Of a stretch of 64,000 nt of DNA, positions 8,867 through 16,720 are shown one piece after another (position 1 is the stretch's first letter; each line of letters begins with the position of its first letter). Source of the stretch: Sphingomonas sp. JUb134 (GTDB lineage Bacteria > Pseudomonadota > Alphaproteobacteria > Sphingomonadales > Sphingomonadaceae); assembly GCF_004341505.2 (NCBI RefSeq), contig NZ_SLYP02000003.1, forward strand, positions 1 to 64,000, read 5' to 3'. Below the pieces are notes generated by a model. It was not told where the DNA came from, did no database searches, and saw nothing but the letters and a program-made list of their open reading frames with translations. Position numbers and translations under genes: made by a program.

Positions 8867-9889
8867 ATGACCAAGGCCTCCCAGCCCACCATCAACGACG
8901 TCGCGCGTCTCGCCGGCGTTTCGAAGAAGACGGTCAGCCGCGTCATCAACAACAGCGACCTTCTGAACGAGGACACGCGCAAGCGCGTCGAGCAGGTGAT
9001 CGCCGAGCTGGGTTATACGCCCAATCCGCAGGCGCGTGCGCTGGCGCTGCGCCGCAATTTCGTGATCGCGCTGATCCACGACAATCCCAATGCGCAGATG
9101 GTGCTGGGCGTGCAGCACGGACTTCTGGAGGTGCTGCGCGACACCGAATTCGAGCTGCTGGTCCACCCCGTCGATCGCGGTGACCCGGAGATGCTGGGTG
9201 AAATCCGCCGCTTCCTTGAACGCCAGCGCCCCTATGGCGTGATGCTGTTGCCGCCGATTTCCGAGAACGACCAGCTCGCCGGTCTCTGCGCGTCCATCGG
9301 CTGCCGCTATGTCCGCATGGGATCGGCCCCATTCGATGTGCCGGAGCGCATGGTCGCCTCCAACGACCGCGAAACGGTCCGCCACGCGATCGGCCATCTG
9401 ATCGAGGCGGGTCACCGCCACATCTGCGTCATCGCGGGTCCCCGCGGCTTCCGCTCCGCGCTCGAACGCCAATCTGGCTACGAGGAAGCGATGAAGGCTG
9501 CCGGACTGCCGTTCGACCGCACCTGGATCGCACCCGGCGACTATACCTTCGATTCCGGCATGCGCGCGACTGAGCGGCTGCTCGACCTCTCGCCCCGCCC
9601 CACCGCGATCTTTTCCTCCAACGACGAGATGGCGGCGGGCGCCATCCATGTTGCCCGGCAGCGCGGGCTGGAGATTCCGGCCGACCTGTCGATCATCGGC
9701 TTCGACGACACCACCATCGCGTCGCACCTCTGGCCCCCGCTCACCACCGTGCGCTGGCCGATCGAGACCATGGCGCGGGCGGCCGCGCTCAAGCTCATCG
9801 GCAACAGTGTCGGTGACGAGGACGGCGAGCACGCGCTGTTCCTGTCGACGCTGATCCGGCGCGCCTCGGTCGCGGCACCGTCCACCTAA
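8867..9889 (+). CDS. LacI family transcriptional regulator
   Basis: 340 residues. The N-terminal HTH reads TINDVARLAGVSKKTVSRVINN (residues 8-29 in outline), followed by the hinge GYTPNPQARAL, and a periplasmic-binding-protein-like effector domain (about 60-335). The C-terminal SIIGFDDTTIASHLWPPLTTV block is typical. It sits between the GH3 gene and uxaC, so it probably controls the GH3/exuT divergent unit and perhaps uxaC-uxuB in response to a sugar or uronic acid. A CCGG-centred dyad at 5931-5947 is a possible operator. The effector cannot be read from sequence. Confidence 0.92.
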   Translation: MTKASQPTINDVARLAGVSKKTVSRVINNSDLLNEDTRKRVEQVIAELGYTPNPQARALALRRNFVIALIHDNPNAQMVLGVQHGLLEVLRDTEFELLVHPVDRGDPEMLGEIRRFLERQRPYGVMLLPPISENDQLAGLCASIGCRYVRMGSAPFDVPERMVASNDRETVRHAIGHLIEAGHRHICVIAGPRGFRSALERQSGYEEAMKAAGLPFDRTWIAPGDYTFDSGMRATERLLDLSPRPTAIFSSNDEMAAGAIHVARQRGLEIPADLSIIGFDDTTIASHLWPPLTTVRWPIETMARAAALKLIGNSVGDEDGEHALFLSTLIRRASVAAPST

Positions 9890-9892
9890 AGA

Positions 9893-9904
9893 TATCTGAC
9901 AAAT
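9893..9904. promoter_or_regulatory. Candidate FadR/GntR-type operator upstream of uxaC
   Basis: On the minus strand this reads ATTTGTCAGATA, close to the TNGTNNNAC-type pattern of FadR-subfamily GntR sites. A related stretch, ACTTGTCTGACC, lies upstream of uxuA at 15262-15273. The GntR gene at 12871-13644 lies between the two. Confidence 0.25.
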
Positions 9905-9989
9905 TGGCTGGACAGTCTCCAGCCGCTTTTGCATCCTTCCGCCTACTGCCGGCGGGCCGCCCGCCTCCCTTTCTGCCCGAGGCCGTTCG

Positions 9990-11405
9990 ATGACCAAGCT
10001 TTCGCTTCACCCTGATCGGCTGCTGCCGGCCGATCCGACCACCCGGTCGATCGCGCGGCGACTGTACGAGCGCATCGCGGGCCTTCCGATCCTCTCGCCC
10101 CATGGGCACACCGATCCGGCTTGGTTCGATCGCAACGAGCTGTTCGGCAATCCGGCCAGCCTCCTGATCATCCCGGACCATTATGTCTTTCGCATGCTCT
10201 ACAGCCAGGGCGTGCCGCTGGAGGAACTGGGCGTACCCCGCGTCGACGGCGGGCCCACCGAGGCCAATCCGCGCGCGATCTGGCGCCGCTTCGCCAGCCA
10301 CTATTACCTGTTCCGCGGCACCCCATCGCGCATGTGGCTCGACTGGGTGTTCGCCGAAATCTTCGGGCTCGACGAGGTGCTGTCCGCCGCCAACGCCGAA
10401 ACCTATTACGACACCATCGACGCCGCGCTGAAGCAGGAGGCGTTCCGCCCCCGCGCGCTGTTCGAGCGCTTCAACATCGAGGCAATCGCCACCACCGAGG
10501 GTCCGCTGGACCCGCTCGACCACCATCGCGCGATCCGCGCGAGCGGATGGCAGGGCAAGGTCATCACAACCTATCGCCCCGACCCCGCGCTCGACCCCGA
10601 GTTCGAAGGCTTCCGGCAGAACGTCGAGCGATTGGGGGAACTGGCCCGCGAGGACGTGTCGAGCTGGAAGGGGTACCTGCGGGCGCACGAAAACCGCCGC
10701 GCCTATTTCCGCGAGGTCGGCGGCGCGACCGCGACCGACCACGGCCACCCCAGCGCCGCGACCGCGGACCTTTCCGAGGCAGAAGCCGAGCGCCTCTATG
10801 CCCGCGTCCGCTCCGGCAGCTGCACGGCCGCCGAGGCCGAGCTGTTCCGCGCCCAGATGCTCACCGAAATGGCCCGGATGAGCATCGACGACGGCATGAC
10901 GCTCCAGATCCACCCCGGCGTCCACCGCAACCACAATGCGACCCTCATGGCGCAGTTCGGCCGCGACAAGGGCGCCGACATCCCGATGGCGACGGACTTC
11001 GTCGGCGCGCTCCATCCGCTGCTCAGCCGCTATGGCTCGGACCCGCGGCTCAACATCATCCTCTTCACCCTGGACGAGGACAGCTATGCGCGGGAGCTCG
11101 CGCCGCTCGCCGGCCACTATCCCTCGCTGCGCCTCGGCCCGCCCTGGTGGTTCAACGATAGCCCTGAGGGCATGCGCCGCTTCCGCGAGCGGGTGACCGA
11201 GACGGCCGGCTTCTACAACACGGTCGGCTTCAACGACGACACCCGCGCCTTCCTGTCGATCCCGGCGCGCCACGACGTCGCCCGGCGAATGGACTGCGCC
11301 TTCCTCGCACGCCTCGTCGCCGAGCATCGGTTGCCCGAGGACGAGGCGCACGAAGTCGCGCAGGCGCTGACCTATGACCTCGTCAAGCAGGCCTACAAGC
11401 TGTGA
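9990..11405 (+). CDS. uxaC: Glucuronate (uronate) isomerase
   Basis: 471 residues, the usual size for UxaC. It converts D-glucuronate to D-fructuronate and D-galacturonate to D-tagaturonate in the cytoplasm. Family motifs seen: SPHGHTDPAWF near residue 36 (metal-binding His pair), the DYVFRML-like segment HYVFRMLYSQG, ATTEGPLDPL near residue 168, and GFNDDTRAF near the C-terminus. The last bases overlap the next start (GTGA), so uxaC and the following mannitol-dehydrogenase-family gene form a coupled pair. This is the first cytosolic step after ExuT import. Confidence 0.95.
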   Translation: MTKLSLHPDRLLPADPTTRSIARRLYERIAGLPILSPHGHTDPAWFDRNELFGNPASLLIIPDHYVFRMLYSQGVPLEELGVPRVDGGPTEANPRAIWRRFASHYYLFRGTPSRMWLDWVFAEIFGLDEVLSAANAETYYDTIDAALKQEAFRPRALFERFNIEAIATTEGPLDPLDHHRAIRASGWQGKVITTYRPDPALDPEFEGFRQNVERLGELAREDVSSWKGYLRAHENRRAYFREVGGATATDHGHPSAATADLSEAEAERLYARVRSGSCTAAEAELFRAQMLTEMARMSIDDGMTLQIHPGVHRNHNATLMAQFGRDKGADIPMATDFVGALHPLLSRYGSDPRLNIILFTLDEDSYARELAPLAGHYPSLRLGPPWWFNDSPEGMRRFRERVTETAGFYNTVGFNDDTRAFLSIPARHDVARRMDCAFLARLVAEHRLPEDEAHEVAQALTYDLVKQAYKL

Positions 11406-12868
11406 GCGCACGCCTTTCGAACGCGACCCTGGCAACGCTGCCCGCCGAAGTCGCCCGCCCGTCCTATGACCGCGCCGCGGTGAAGGCGGGCGTCGTCCAC
11501 CTGGGCATCGGCGCCTTTCATCGCGCACATCAGGCCGCGGTATTCGACGCCGCGCTCACCGCAGGAGACCTGCGCTGGGGCATCATCGGCGTATCGCTGC
11601 GTTCTCCGGGCGTGCGCGACCAGCTGGTACCACAGGACGGGCTCTATACGCTGGTCGAGCGCGAGGGCGACGCCCGGCGCCTGCAGCTGATCGGGGCGGT
11701 CCAGACCGTGCTGGTGGCGCCCGAGCATCCGGCGGCGGTCGTCGCCGCGCTCGCCAGCCCCGACACGCATCTCGTCACGCTGACGATCACCGAGAAGGGC
11801 TACAAGCTCGACCCCGCCACCGGCGCGTTGATCGAGGCGGATGCGGATGTCGCCGCCGACCTCGCCAGCCTTGAAGCGCCTCGTACCGCCCCGGGCTTCT
11901 TGGTCGCGGCCCTCGCCCGCCGCCGCGCTGCGGGCCTTCCCCCCTTCACCGCGATTAGTTGCGACAACCTGCCGCACAATGGTGCGCGACTGCGCCAGGC
12001 GGTGCTGCGCATGGCCGCCGCGCACGACGCGGAGCTCGCCGCCTGGATCGAGGCGGAGGGCGCCTTCCCGCAGACCATGGTCGACAGGATCGTCCCCGCC
12101 ACCACCGACGCCGATATCGCCGAACTCGCGCGGACCTTGGGCGTGGAGGACCAGGCGATGGTCAAGACCGAGCCCTTCTCCCAATGGGTGATCGAAGATC
12201 GCTTCGCGGGTCCGCGGCCGGACTTCGCGGCGCTTGGCGTCCAGCTCACCGACGACGTCGCGCCCTGGGAAGAGGCCAAGCTCCGACTGCTCAACGGGGC
12301 GCATTCAGGCATCGCCTATCTCGGCGGTCTCGCAGGCATCGACTTCGTGCACGAGGTAGTGGCGCTGCCCGAAGGCCGCCGCTTCGTCGAGCGGTTGTGG
12401 GAGGAGGCGGAGTCGACGCTGTCGCCGCCGCCCGGCCTCGACGTCGCAGCCTATCGGGCACAGCTGATGGCGCGCTTCGCCAACGCCGCGCTCCAGCACC
12501 GTACCCGGCAGATCGCGATGGACGGATCGCAAAAGCTGCCGCAGCGGCTGCTTGCAAGCATCGCCGCGTGTCGCGCGACGGATACCCGCTGCCCCGCCCT
12601 GAAGCTTGCCGTTGCCGCGTGGATGCGCTGGCAGGAGGGCATCGACGACCAGGGCAGAGCCTTTACCGTCGATGATCCACTCGCTGCGCGCACCGCCGCG
12701 GCATTGGAGGGCACCATCACGGCCGAGGAGAAGGTGGCAGCGCTGCTCGCGCTCGACGCGATCTTCCCCCCTGCTCTGGCCGAAGACGCCGCGCTGGCAC
12801 AGCTTCTCGCGGCTTGGCTGCACCGCCTGGAGACGGAGGGCGCCCGCGCGACCCTCGCCCGGCTGTAG
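11402..12868 (+). CDS. uxuB: Fructuronate / tagaturonate reductase (mannitol dehydrogenase family)
   Basis: 488 residues starting at a GTG that overlaps the uxaC stop by 4 bp. The Rossmann-like start VVHLGIGAFHRAHQA (about 30-45) and TITEKGYKL (about 122-130) are hallmarks of the polyol-specific long-chain dehydrogenases. UxuB reduces D-fructuronate to D-mannonate with NADH; the sister UxaB reduces tagaturonate to altronate. The window carries dehydratases for both products (uxaA and uxuA), so one reductase may serve both, but the length and opening motif favour UxuB. The gene ends 2 bp from the convergent GntR gene. Confidence 0.85.
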   Translation: MSARLSNATLATLPAEVARPSYDRAAVKAGVVHLGIGAFHRAHQAAVFDAALTAGDLRWGIIGVSLRSPGVRDQLVPQDGLYTLVEREGDARRLQLIGAVQTVLVAPEHPAAVVAALASPDTHLVTLTITEKGYKLDPATGALIEADADVAADLASLEAPRTAPGFLVAALARRRAAGLPPFTAISCDNLPHNGARLRQAVLRMAAAHDAELAAWIEAEGAFPQTMVDRIVPATTDADIAELARTLGVEDQAMVKTEPFSQWVIEDRFAGPRPDFAALGVQLTDDVAPWEEAKLRLLNGAHSGIAYLGGLAGIDFVHEVVALPEGRRFVERLWEEAESTLSPPPGLDVAAYRAQLMARFANAALQHRTRQIAMDGSQKLPQRLLASIAACRATDTRCPALKLAVAAWMRWQEGIDDQGRAFTVDDPLAARTAAALEGTITAEEKVAALLALDAIFPPALAEDAALAQLLAAWLHRLETEGARATLARL

Positions 12869-12870
12869 GA

Positions 12871-13644
12871 TCAGCGGATCGCGGAAAAACGGTTTGCGCG
12901 ATCCCGCAACTGGGCCGCCTCGGCGCGGGCTCGTTCGAGGGCATCGTTCTGCGTCGCCTCGAGCAAGTGCTCGATCACGCGGCCCAGGTGGCGGCGCATG
13001 GCTTGGCGCGCCCCGTCCGGATCGCCCGCGGCGATCGCATCGAGGATGGCCCGATGGTCCTCGATGCGCGGTTTCTCCCCTGCCCGCCGCGCGCGGTCGA
13101 GCACGGCCATGCAGAGGGGCGAGCGATGCCGCACGTCCCACAGCGTCTCGATCGTCAGCACCATCGCGTCGTTGGCGGTCGCCCGCGCGATCTGGCGATG
13201 GAACTCGCGATCGGCATATTCGTCCGGGCTGTCGATCGCGTTCTCGGCGATCATCCGCTCCAGAATGTCGCGCAACGCTGCCACGTCCGCCTCGTTTCGG
13301 GTGAGCGCAGCCAGCGCAGCGCACTCCCCCTCCACCAGCCGGCGCGCCTCGATCAGTTCGAACGCCCCGATGTCCAGATCGGACGGCTGCAGCAGTCCCG
13401 GCGCGTGGGCGGTCACATAGACGCCCGATCCACGCCGTGCCTCGACCAGTCCGAGGATCTCCATGCCGATCACCGCCTCCCGCACCGTCAGGCGGCTGAC
13501 GCAGAAACGATCGACGAGTTCGCGTTCGGTGGGGAGCCGGTCGCCCGGTGCGAAGCGCCCGCTGACGATGTCGGCCTGAAGGGCGTCGATGATCGCTTGG
13601 TAGAGCTTGCGTCCGGCGGGTCGGGTCATGCTGGGTTCCTGCAC
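12871..13644 (-). CDS. GntR family regulator, FadR subfamily (hexuronate regulator-like)
   Basis: 257 residues. The N-terminal winged helix includes LYQAIIDALQADIVSGRFAPGDRLPTERELV in outline (about 10-42) and SRLTVREAVIGMEILGLVEARRGSGVYV. The all-helical FCD effector domain follows, with metal-binding His residues in the EFHRQIARAT and HRAILDAIAAGD stretches. UxuR and ExuR of proteobacteria belong to this subfamily. It lies 43 bp behind uxaA on the same strand and tail-to-tail with uxuB, so control of the hexuronate genes by a uronate or aldonate is the natural reading. The effector is inferred from context. Confidence 0.88.
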   Translation of the reverse strand: MQEPSMTRPAGRKLYQAIIDALQADIVSGRFAPGDRLPTERELVDRFCVSRLTVREAVIGMEILGLVEARRGSGVYVTAHAPGLLQPSDLDIGAFELIEARRLVEGECAALAALTRNEADVAALRDILERMIAENAIDSPDEYADREFHRQIARATANDAMVLTIETLWDVRHRSPLCMAVLDRARRAGEKPRIEDHRAILDAIAAGDPDGARQAMRRHLGRVIEHLLEATQNDALERARAEAAQLRDRANRFSAIR

Positions 13645-13687
13645 CCCGTCAGCCTAGGCGGCACGACTGGCCCTGTCATCCATCGAC

Positions 13688-15181
13688 TTAGACGGTCACA
13701 CCCTGCTTCCACAGCGCGATTTCCCGCTCGCCGTTGCGCTCGGCGCGTGTCTCTGCACCGGAAGCCGTGGCGATCACCAGGTCGAGCAGCCGTTCGGTCA
13801 CCGCCTCCGGTGCCTCCCCTTCCAGCAGCGGCCCCGCGTCGAAGTCGATCCATCCCGGCTTACGCTCGGCAAGCCCGGTGTTGGAGGCGATCTTGAGCGT
13901 CGGCGCCGGAAACCCCATCGGCGTCCCGCGCCCGGTGGTGAACAGGATCACGGTAGCGCCCGCGGCCGTCAGCGCCGTTGAGGATACCGCGTCGTTGCCC
14001 GGCGCTTCCAGCAGCACCAACCCCTTCTGCCGCACACGTTCGCCATAGCGCAGCACGTCGACCACGGGCGCTCGACCCGCCTTCTGCACCGCACCCAGGG
14101 ACTTTTCGTCCAGCGTCGTGATGCCGCCCGCCTTGTTCCCCGGCGACGGGTTCTCATAGACGGGCTGACCATGGGCAATGAAATAGCCCTTGAAGTCCTC
14201 GACCAGCGTGCAGATCTCGCCGAACACCCCCTCGTCCTTGGCGCGCGCCATCAGGATACGCTCGGCGCCGAAGATCTCGGGGATTTCGGTCAGCACCGGG
14301 GTTCCTCCTGCGTTCGCCACCGCGTCTGCGACGCGCCCGACCAGCGGGTTGGCCGAAACACCCGAGAACCCGTCGGAGCCGCCGCACTTCAGCCCCAGCA
14401 CCAGTTCCGACAGCGGCACCGGCTCGCGTCGGTCCTGCTCGGCCAACGCGACCAGTTCCTCGATCATCGCGAGGCCCGTCTCATATTCGTCGCTAACCAT
14501 CTGGGTGGTGAAGGAGCGCAGGCGATTGCGGTCGATGCCGGGCGCGGAGGCGAGCAGCGCGTCCATCTGGTTGTTCTCGCACCCAAGGCCGATCAGCAGC
14601 ACGCCGCCGGCATTGGGATGCTGCGCCAGGCTCGCCAGCATCGTCCGGGTATGATCGAGGTCGTCGCCCAGCTGGGAACAGCCGTAGGGGTGCGGAAAGG
14701 CGTGAATGCCGTCCACGCGACCCGCAAAGCGCCGCTCGGCGAGCTCGGCCAGCCGCCGCGCCGTCGCGCCCACGCAGCCGACCGTGCATAAGATCCAGAT
14801 CTCGTTGCGCGTACCGACCGCCCCGTTCGCACGGCGGTAGCCATCGAAAGTGCGCGGTTCAGCAGGCACGGCCGACACCGGCGGAGCCGCGGCATAGACA
14901 TACTGCTGCGCCTCCTCCAGCAGCGTGCGCACATTGTGGGTATGGACGTGCGCCCCGGCCGGGATGTCGATCGTCGCGCGTCCGATCGGCCAGCCGAACT
15001 TCACGACTTCGTCGCCGGTCGCAATCGGACGAACGGACAGCTTGTGGCCCTTCGCCACCGGGTCGCAGAGCGTCACGGTCGTATCGCCAACCGTCACCGT
15101 CTCCCCTGCCGACAGGTCGCGCAGGGCGGTGGCCACATCGTCGCGGGGATCGACCTGGAGCGCGGAACGGATCAGGTGCAT
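13688..15181 (-). CDS. uxaA: Altronate dehydratase
   Basis: 497 residues, as usual for UxaA. An N-terminal SAF domain (about 10-95) with DPVAKGHKLSVRPI and HVHTHNV is followed by the large catalytic domain with GYRRANGAVGTRNEIW near residue 115, HPYGCSQLGDD near 163, GCENNQMD near 200 and LGLKCGGSDGFSG near 265. The enzyme dehydrates D-altronate to 2-keto-3-deoxy-D-gluconate with Fe2+. It is transcribed divergently from uxuA across a 168-bp gap and is followed by the GntR regulator. Confidence 0.93.
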   Translation of the reverse strand: MHLIRSALQVDPRDDVATALRDLSAGETVTVGDTTVTLCDPVAKGHKLSVRPIATGDEVVKFGWPIGRATIDIPAGAHVHTHNVRTLLEEAQQYVYAAAPPVSAVPAEPRTFDGYRRANGAVGTRNEIWILCTVGCVGATARRLAELAERRFAGRVDGIHAFPHPYGCSQLGDDLDHTRTMLASLAQHPNAGGVLLIGLGCENNQMDALLASAPGIDRNRLRSFTTQMVSDEYETGLAMIEELVALAEQDRREPVPLSELVLGLKCGGSDGFSGVSANPLVGRVADAVANAGGTPVLTEIPEIFGAERILMARAKDEGVFGEICTLVEDFKGYFIAHGQPVYENPSPGNKAGGITTLDEKSLGAVQKAGRAPVVDVLRYGERVRQKGLVLLEAPGNDAVSSTALTAAGATVILFTTGRGTPMGFPAPTLKIASNTGLAERKPGWIDFDAGPLLEGEAPEAVTERLLDLVIATASGAETRAERNGEREIALWKQGVTV

Positions 15182-15261
15182 CGGGAAGGTTCGCCTGTTG
15201 GAGACATTACTCAGATAACTTTAGCGGGCCTCGTCTGCAAGGCGTGCCATCGTGCCCATCT

Positions 15262-15273
15262 ACTTGTCTGACC
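15262..15273. promoter_or_regulatory. Candidate FadR/GntR-type operator between uxaA and uxuA
   Basis: ACTTGTCTGACC fits the TNGTNNNAC-like pattern of FadR-subfamily sites, 76 bp upstream of uxuA and inside the shared divergent promoter region. A related sequence is found upstream of uxaC. Found by eye only. Confidence 0.3.
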
Positions 15274-15349
15274 GCGGGCTGCGTACTAGCGTCGGATCCT
15301 CCCCAATCCGCCGTCTCGGCGGTGCCGTTTCTCCAGAGGTTCGACGCCC

Positions 15350-16525
15350 ATGATGATGACGCAGACCATGCGGTGGTTCGGCCCCGCGGATCCGGTCGCG
15401 CTGGCCGACATCCGCCAGGCCGGGGCCAGCGAAGTCGTCACCGCATTGCATGAGGTGCCGAACGGTGCCGTCTGGTCGCGAGAGGCGATCGCCGCTCGCA
15501 AGGCGCAGATCGAGGAGGCGAAACTTGGCTGGACGGTGGTCGAGAGCCTGCCGGTGCATGAGGGGATCAAGACCCGCTCGGCCAGCTGGGACCAGTTGAT
15601 CGACGCGTATCTCCAGAGCCTGCGCAACCTCGCCGCCTGCGGCATCACCGTCGTCACCTATAACTTCATGCCCCTGCTCGATTGGACGCGAACGGACCTT
15701 GCGTGGCCGCTACCGACCGGCGCCCGCGCGCTGCGCTTCGATCCGGTCATGGTCGCGGCCTATGACCTGCATATCCTGCGCCGCCCCGATGCCGCCGCGG
15801 ACTATGATCCCGCGATACGCGATGCCGCAGACCGTGCCCATCACGCCATGGAGGAGGCGGCACGGCTCCGCCTGGAGCGGACCATCATCGCCGGCCTGCC
15901 GGGAAGCGAAGAGCATTTCACCTCTGCCGAATTCCTCCGCTGCATCGACACCTACGCGGATGTGGACGCCGGCCGGCTGCGCGCCAACCATTTGGCCTTT
16001 CTTGAGGCGGTCTGTCCGGAAGCGGACGCGCTCGGGATCAGGCTCGTCGTTCACCCGGACGACCCCCCCTTCCCCATCTTCGGCCTGCCGCGCGTGGTGA
16101 GCACCGAGGCGGACGTTTCGGACCTGTTCGCCCGGGTCCCCAACCCCTCCAACGGGCTCTGCTTCTGCACCGGCTCGTTCGGGGTGCGCGCCGACAACGA
16201 CCTTCCGGGCATGGTCGAACGGCTGGGCAGTCGCATCGGCTTCCTGCATCTGCGATCCGTGCAGCGCGAGCCGGAGGGCGCCTTTCACGAGGCGGAGCAC
16301 CTGGAAGGCGATGCCAACATGCCCGCCGTCGTCGCCGCGGTCCACGCGCTTCAGCATCGGGAGCGCCGATCAATCCCGATGCGTCCGGATCATGGGCACC
16401 AGATGCTGGACGACCTCAACAAGCACACGAACCCGGGATATTCGCTGCTGGGGCGGATGCGCGGGCTGGCCGAGTTGCGCGGCCTGGAGCGCGGCATTGC
16501 GCAGGCGGCACGTACCGTCGCCTGA
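15350..16525 (+). CDS. uxuA: Mannonate dehydratase
   Basis: 391 residues. It converts D-mannonate to 2-keto-3-deoxy-D-gluconate with Fe2+ or Mn2+. Typical family segments: MRWFGPADPVAL near the start, CGITVVTYNFMPLLDWTRTDL near residue 95, GIRLVVHPDDPPFPIFGLPRVVS near residue 225, FCTGSFG, and RPDHGHQM near residue 345 with the metal-binding His residues. AGAGG lies 10-12 bases before the first of three in-frame start codons (ATGATGATG). With uxaC, uxuB and uxaA it completes the branch from both uronic acids to KDG. Confidence 0.95.
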   Translation: MMMTQTMRWFGPADPVALADIRQAGASEVVTALHEVPNGAVWSREAIAARKAQIEEAKLGWTVVESLPVHEGIKTRSASWDQLIDAYLQSLRNLAACGITVVTYNFMPLLDWTRTDLAWPLPTGARALRFDPVMVAAYDLHILRRPDAAADYDPAIRDAADRAHHAMEEAARLRLERTIIAGLPGSEEHFTSAEFLRCIDTYADVDAGRLRANHLAFLEAVCPEADALGIRLVVHPDDPPFPIFGLPRVVSTEADVSDLFARVPNPSNGLCFCTGSFGVRADNDLPGMVERLGSRIGFLHLRSVQREPEGAFHEAEHLEGDANMPAVVAAVHALQHRERRSIPMRPDHGHQMLDDLNKHTNPGYSLLGRMRGLAELRGLERGIAQAARTVA

Positions 16526-16609
16526 GGCATTTACCGGGAAGTACGCTGGCCGCTCCAGGAGCGAGGAGTGAGACGGGCGCACAGGCCGGCAGCACCCGGC
16601 ATCGGAGGG

Positions 16610-16627
16610 CTGTCATCAGCCTGACTT
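16610..16627 (+). promoter_or_regulatory. Pho-box-like direct repeat upstream of phoX
   Basis: CTGTCAT (16610-16616), four bases, then CTGACTT (16621-16627). The first half is a perfect match and the second 5 of 7 to the PhoB half-site CTGTCAT known from alphaproteobacteria, with the standard 11-bp period. It lies 93 bp upstream of the phoX start, in the right orientation, implying phosphate-starvation control. Confidence 0.55.
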
Positions 16628-16720
16628 CGGGATGCAACGCGGATTTCGCCGAGCTTACACCGCCCTGACGCACGGCGCGGGCACAGGCACCCCAGGGTAA
16701 TAGAACTTCGGGGGCTCTGC

